Assembly: GCF_018595685.2 (NCBI RefSeq)
Contig: NZ_CP092334.1
Span: 3,500,001 to 3,564,000 of the forward strand
DNA from: Flavihumibacter rivuli
Lineage (GTDB): Bacteria; Bacteroidota; Bacteroidia; Chitinophagales; Chitinophagaceae
Direction of reading: 5' to 3'
Length of the DNA: 64,000 nucleotides
A model generated the notes under the pieces. The model was not told the DNA's origin. It made no database searches and was given only the letters and a program-made list of their open reading frames with translations. This document shows, piece by piece, positions 62,001 through 64,000 of this stretch (its first letter is position 1; each line of letters begins with the position of its first letter). Made by a program: the position numbers and the translations under genes.

Positions 62001-62132
62001 CGTTAAGGGATTGGTGCCGGGGCGGTCCCCGTGTTACTCTGGTTGATGATTTATTCTAATGTTAATTATATTTCTGAATGCTGAGCCCTTGATCGAAAGC
62101 CCGCCATGGCATAAATACCCATGTTATATGCC
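62001..62132 (-). repeat. attC-like site marking the right end of the array
   Basis: This is the reverse complement of the 57326-57466 site with few changes: TAAGGGATTGGTGCCGGGGC at the left arm, CGCCATGGCATAAATACCC at the right arm, ending with core GTTATATGCC (62123-62132). Beyond it no cassette gene is found. Confidence 0.62.
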
Positions 62133-62455
62133 GCAGCCTCCCGAAATGTCTCAGGATAATAATTGCTGGCATGGCTTCGCCTGCTCAGTCCCAAGGGATG
62201 GAGCATTAAGGTGACTCTAATTTAATCAGGGCTTTGGTTTGGTGCAAGGATTGAATACTTCTATTTTACCCTCATCACTATTTTCCGTGAAAACACGGGA
62301 GTGGTTTTGGGTAGGTGGTTGTGTGAAGCAGGAATGGTATAGTGGAGGGCAAGGAAGTGCTGAGTATGGTATGCCTTTTTTATCGTCCATCTTTCCGATT
62401 GAATAGACCCAAGATCGCTGTCCTATTGTAATGAAATATGGTACCGGATCACCAC
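62133..62455. other. Gene-free stretch after the cassette array
   Basis: No open frame with coding character and no repeat from the array was noticed. A short hairpin GTGAAAACACGGGAGTGGTTTT-like area at about 62287-62310 is weak. The minus-strand cassette that should belong to the core at 62123 is missing here, so this may be the old chromosomal junction. Confidence 0.4.
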
Positions 62456-63514
62456 CTATTTGATGGGCATGAGCTTTTCTGCCTTATCCACTTCTTCCTT
62501 CAGCCATTTGGGGGAATGCAGTCGGTATCCGAGGAAGAGCTGTACTGAACTCCTGGCATTCTCCGTGATCACCGTGGTGTTCTGCTGTTTAAAGGAAGCG
62601 GCCGATAACCTGCCATACAGGCCGGCAAATAACCTCCTGCCATTGTAGCCTATCCCGGCCCTACCATCCAGCCGGAAGATGAAATTGTCCTGGGCCGATT
62701 GTTGGGAGTCCTCATCATAGAATCGGGTGGTGAGCCAGGTATGCACATAACCTATGCCCGGCGTGAGGCCGGCCGCCAGGTAAAACTTTTCCTTTAGCAC
62801 AAAACTGTGGTAATACCCTGCCCCCAATACCAATTCCAGGTTTTGGGCCCTCTGTGAGGAACCACCTGGACCCAATTCTACCTTGTTATCGGTTATATAG
62901 TACCGGTAGAGCAGCTGGGGGATAAAGCTCCCGGCACTCTGGGTTTGCCTTTCGGTTTGCGTGGCCAACGCATTGATGGAAAAGTCCGGATTGAACTTGT
63001 AGGCCGTGATGCCCTGGAAGTTCTTATACACCAGCTCGGGGGCTTGTAAATAGGGATCCCCTTCCTGCCAGCCGGGATCAAAGTCCTTCGTGTTCTCCAG
63101 GTAATAGCCCTGGGTCCGGGAATAGGAGAACTCCTGCAACCACCGCTTGAAATTCATGTTCAGGCCAAAGCTTTTGCCCTTGGTCTTCCCCCGGATGGCG
63201 TCATCATCATTGCCCGGCAGGAACTTGGCGATGAACCCATAACTGAAGGATAGCCAGCGATAGTTGACACTCAGTCGGGTTACGCTGTTGGCATTCGGAC
63301 TCAGGTTAATATCCTGTTGGTTCGACTTGACCGCAAAGGTCTCGAGGTCGGTGTTCTGGGATAGCTTCAGGATGATGTAATGGCTCATGTATTCGATCTT
63401 GCCCAACCTGTGGGATCGGCTAGCCGTATCCGTTACAGCAGGCTGCGCAAGGGTACACAGGCTCACCAGGCTTATGGCCAGGCAAAGGGAGATGGTTAAA
63501 GCAGGACGGGGCAT
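62456..63514 (-). CDS. DUF4421-family exported protein
   Basis: A 352-residue protein with signal peptide (MPRPALTISLCLAISLVSLCTLAQ), then many amphipathic strands typical of the DUF4421 outer-membrane family of Bacteroidota: SVNYRWLSFSYGFIAKFLPG, FGLNMNFKRWLQEFSYSRTQGYY (in part) and FSINALATQTERQTQSAGSF followed by IPQLLYRYYITD. It probably forms a beta-barrel. Function unknown. Codon use is like the chromosomal genes on the left, marking the return to core genome. Confidence 0.8.
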   Translation of the reverse strand: MPRPALTISLCLAISLVSLCTLAQPAVTDTASRSHRLGKIEYMSHYIILKLSQNTDLETFAVKSNQQDINLSPNANSVTRLSVNYRWLSFSYGFIAKFLPGNDDDAIRGKTKGKSFGLNMNFKRWLQEFSYSRTQGYYLENTKDFDPGWQEGDPYLQAPELVYKNFQGITAYKFNPDFSINALATQTERQTQSAGSFIPQLLYRYYITDNKVELGPGGSSQRAQNLELVLGAGYYHSFVLKEKFYLAAGLTPGIGYVHTWLTTRFYDEDSQQSAQDNFIFRLDGRAGIGYNGRRLFAGLYGRLSAASFKQQNTTVITENARSSVQLFLGYRLHSPKWLKEEVDKAEKLMPIK

Positions 63515-63679
63515 GGTCCGATGATGTATTACGAATCTACTTCATATCTTCAAGTAATCGTGGTTCAGGAAGGACTTTTATGGCTCCGGAGTGGAAGCCT
63601 GCTACCAACTGGTAGCCATTTAGCTTTTACCCGATTCTGGCAGAATTGGTTAATTTGGCCTGCTCAATACCATTGCCAC

Positions 63680-64000
63680 ATGCCTTTTGATTTGCAACCC
63701 GTTCTGGAGAATGAATTCCTGCGTTTGGTCCCCTTGAAGGAAACTGATTTCGAGGCCCTCTATGCGGTGGCCTCCGATCCCCTGCTCTGGGAGCAACACC
63801 CCAATCCCGATCGCTGGCAGGAACCGGTGTTCAGGGGCTATTTCAAAGGCGCCATGGAATCGGGCGGGGCCTTGCTGGTACTGGACCGCCAAACAAATGC
63901 CGTCATTGGCTGCAGCCGCTTTTATGACCTCGATGAAACCAATGGTACGGTGTTGATCGGGTATACCTTTATCGGTCGCGACTGGTGGGGAAAGCAATAC
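63680..64000 (+). CDS. GNAT-family N-acetyltransferase, N-terminal part (runs off window)
   Basis: The first 107 codons from the ATG at 63680 to the edge: FLRLVPLKETDFEALYAVAS, then LLWEQHPNPDRW, ALLVLDRQTNAVIGCSRFYD and the beta-4 strand IGYTFIGRDWWGKQY. This matches RimJ/RimL-like acetyltransferases that acetylate an amino group using acetyl-CoA; the GxGxG/A loop lies beyond the window. TTAATTTG at 63650-63657 is a possible -7 promoter box (one mismatch). Confidence 0.85.
   Translation, partial: MPFDLQPVLENEFLRLVPLKETDFEALYAVASDPLLWEQHPNPDRWQEPVFRGYFKGAMESGGALLVLDRQTNAVIGCSRFYDLDETNGTVLIGYTFIGRDWWGKQY

Larger units (their letters stand above)
44881..62132. mobile_element. Putative integrase-less integron cassette array (CALIN-like)
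   Basis: About fifteen small AT-rich genes are spaced by 130-205-nt imperfect palindromes. At 54.4-58.0 kb, gene starts follow GTTGTAGGCA, GTTGTACGCC, GTTACCTGC, GTTATGTGCC and GTTGTATGCC, and each gene is followed by the reverse complement of its own core before the palindrome begins. Matching ends within a unit but not between units is what integron cassettes show (TTRRRY at the start, RYYYAAC in the attC). The palindrome outer arms pair over 15-25 nt. No integron integrase or attI is seen. Two IS elements interrupt the array. The left limit is uncertain. Confidence 0.5.

Noticed and set aside
44881..62132. CRISPR array as explanation for the spaced palindromes
   Set aside because: Units are 370-760 bp with coding genes between them, repeats are not identical or evenly short, and no cas genes are seen.
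44881..62132. Toxin-antitoxin or defence island as the nature of the small genes
   Set aside because: No nuclease, kinase, methylase or antitoxin-type motif was recognised in the small proteins; most look like membrane or exported proteins.

Overview
The window reads as chromosome of a member of the Bacteroidota, most likely Chitinophagaceae. The evidence is a type IX secretion tail on a large protease, two LytS/LytTR kinase-regulator pairs of the Bacteroidota kind, TonB-dependent receptors with a carboxypeptidase-like N-terminal domain, many small outer-membrane beta-barrel proteins, a DUF4421 protein and the scarcity of Shine-Dalgarno sequences. The family-level assignment is an inference from gene content.

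Layout: 1-168 is the start of a DEAD-box helicase gene running off the left edge. 169-1745 is a gene-free block of about 343-bp tandem repeats studded with GGGTC/GACCC hairpins; an inverted, shorter copy of the same family lies at 38.4-38.9 kb. 1.8-12.8 kb holds a LytTR two-component pair, a lipoprotein hydrolase, a small barrel protein, a WYL regulator, a DinB protein, a T9SS-secreted subtilase, a HEIGH metallopeptidase, an acyl-CoA dehydrogenase-like protein and a VOC protein. 12.8-18.0 kb is a haem/iron uptake operon (TonB receptor, binding lipoprotein, permease, ATPase). 18.1-29.4 kb has a second LytTR pair, a second TonB-type receptor, lipoproteins, and a GMC oxidoreductase next to a sugar isomerase-like TIM-barrel protein. 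29.8-38.4 kb is a sugar-handling run: ROK kinase, GH63-type glucosidase, GH13 enzyme, zinc glucose dehydrogenase, aquaporin-type channel and soluble PQQ sugar dehydrogenase. 39-42.6 kb encodes a sterol desaturase-type hydroxylase and a large MscS channel. 42.7-44.2 kb is an NHL-repeat lipoprotein gene broken by an in-frame stop.

From about 44.9 to 62.1 kb the character changes. The genes are small, AT-rich and mostly unknown, each separated by 130-205 nt of imperfectly palindromic DNA. In the best-preserved part (54.4-58.0 kb) each gene begins just after a GTTRnRYGC-like core and ends just before the exact reverse complement of its own core, while the core sequence differs from gene to gene. 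That is the geometry of integron gene cassettes with attC sites. No integrase is in the window, so the best description is a putative integrase-less cassette cluster (CALIN-like). It is interrupted by an IS21-family element (50.7-53.3 kb) and an IS3-family element (58.2-59.65 kb). Cassette orientation flips at both elements, and one cassette (764 bp) is tandemly duplicated. After the array, ordinary chromosome resumes with a DUF4421 protein and a partial acetyltransferase.

Nothing was searched or computed; family calls rest on motifs visible in the translations.
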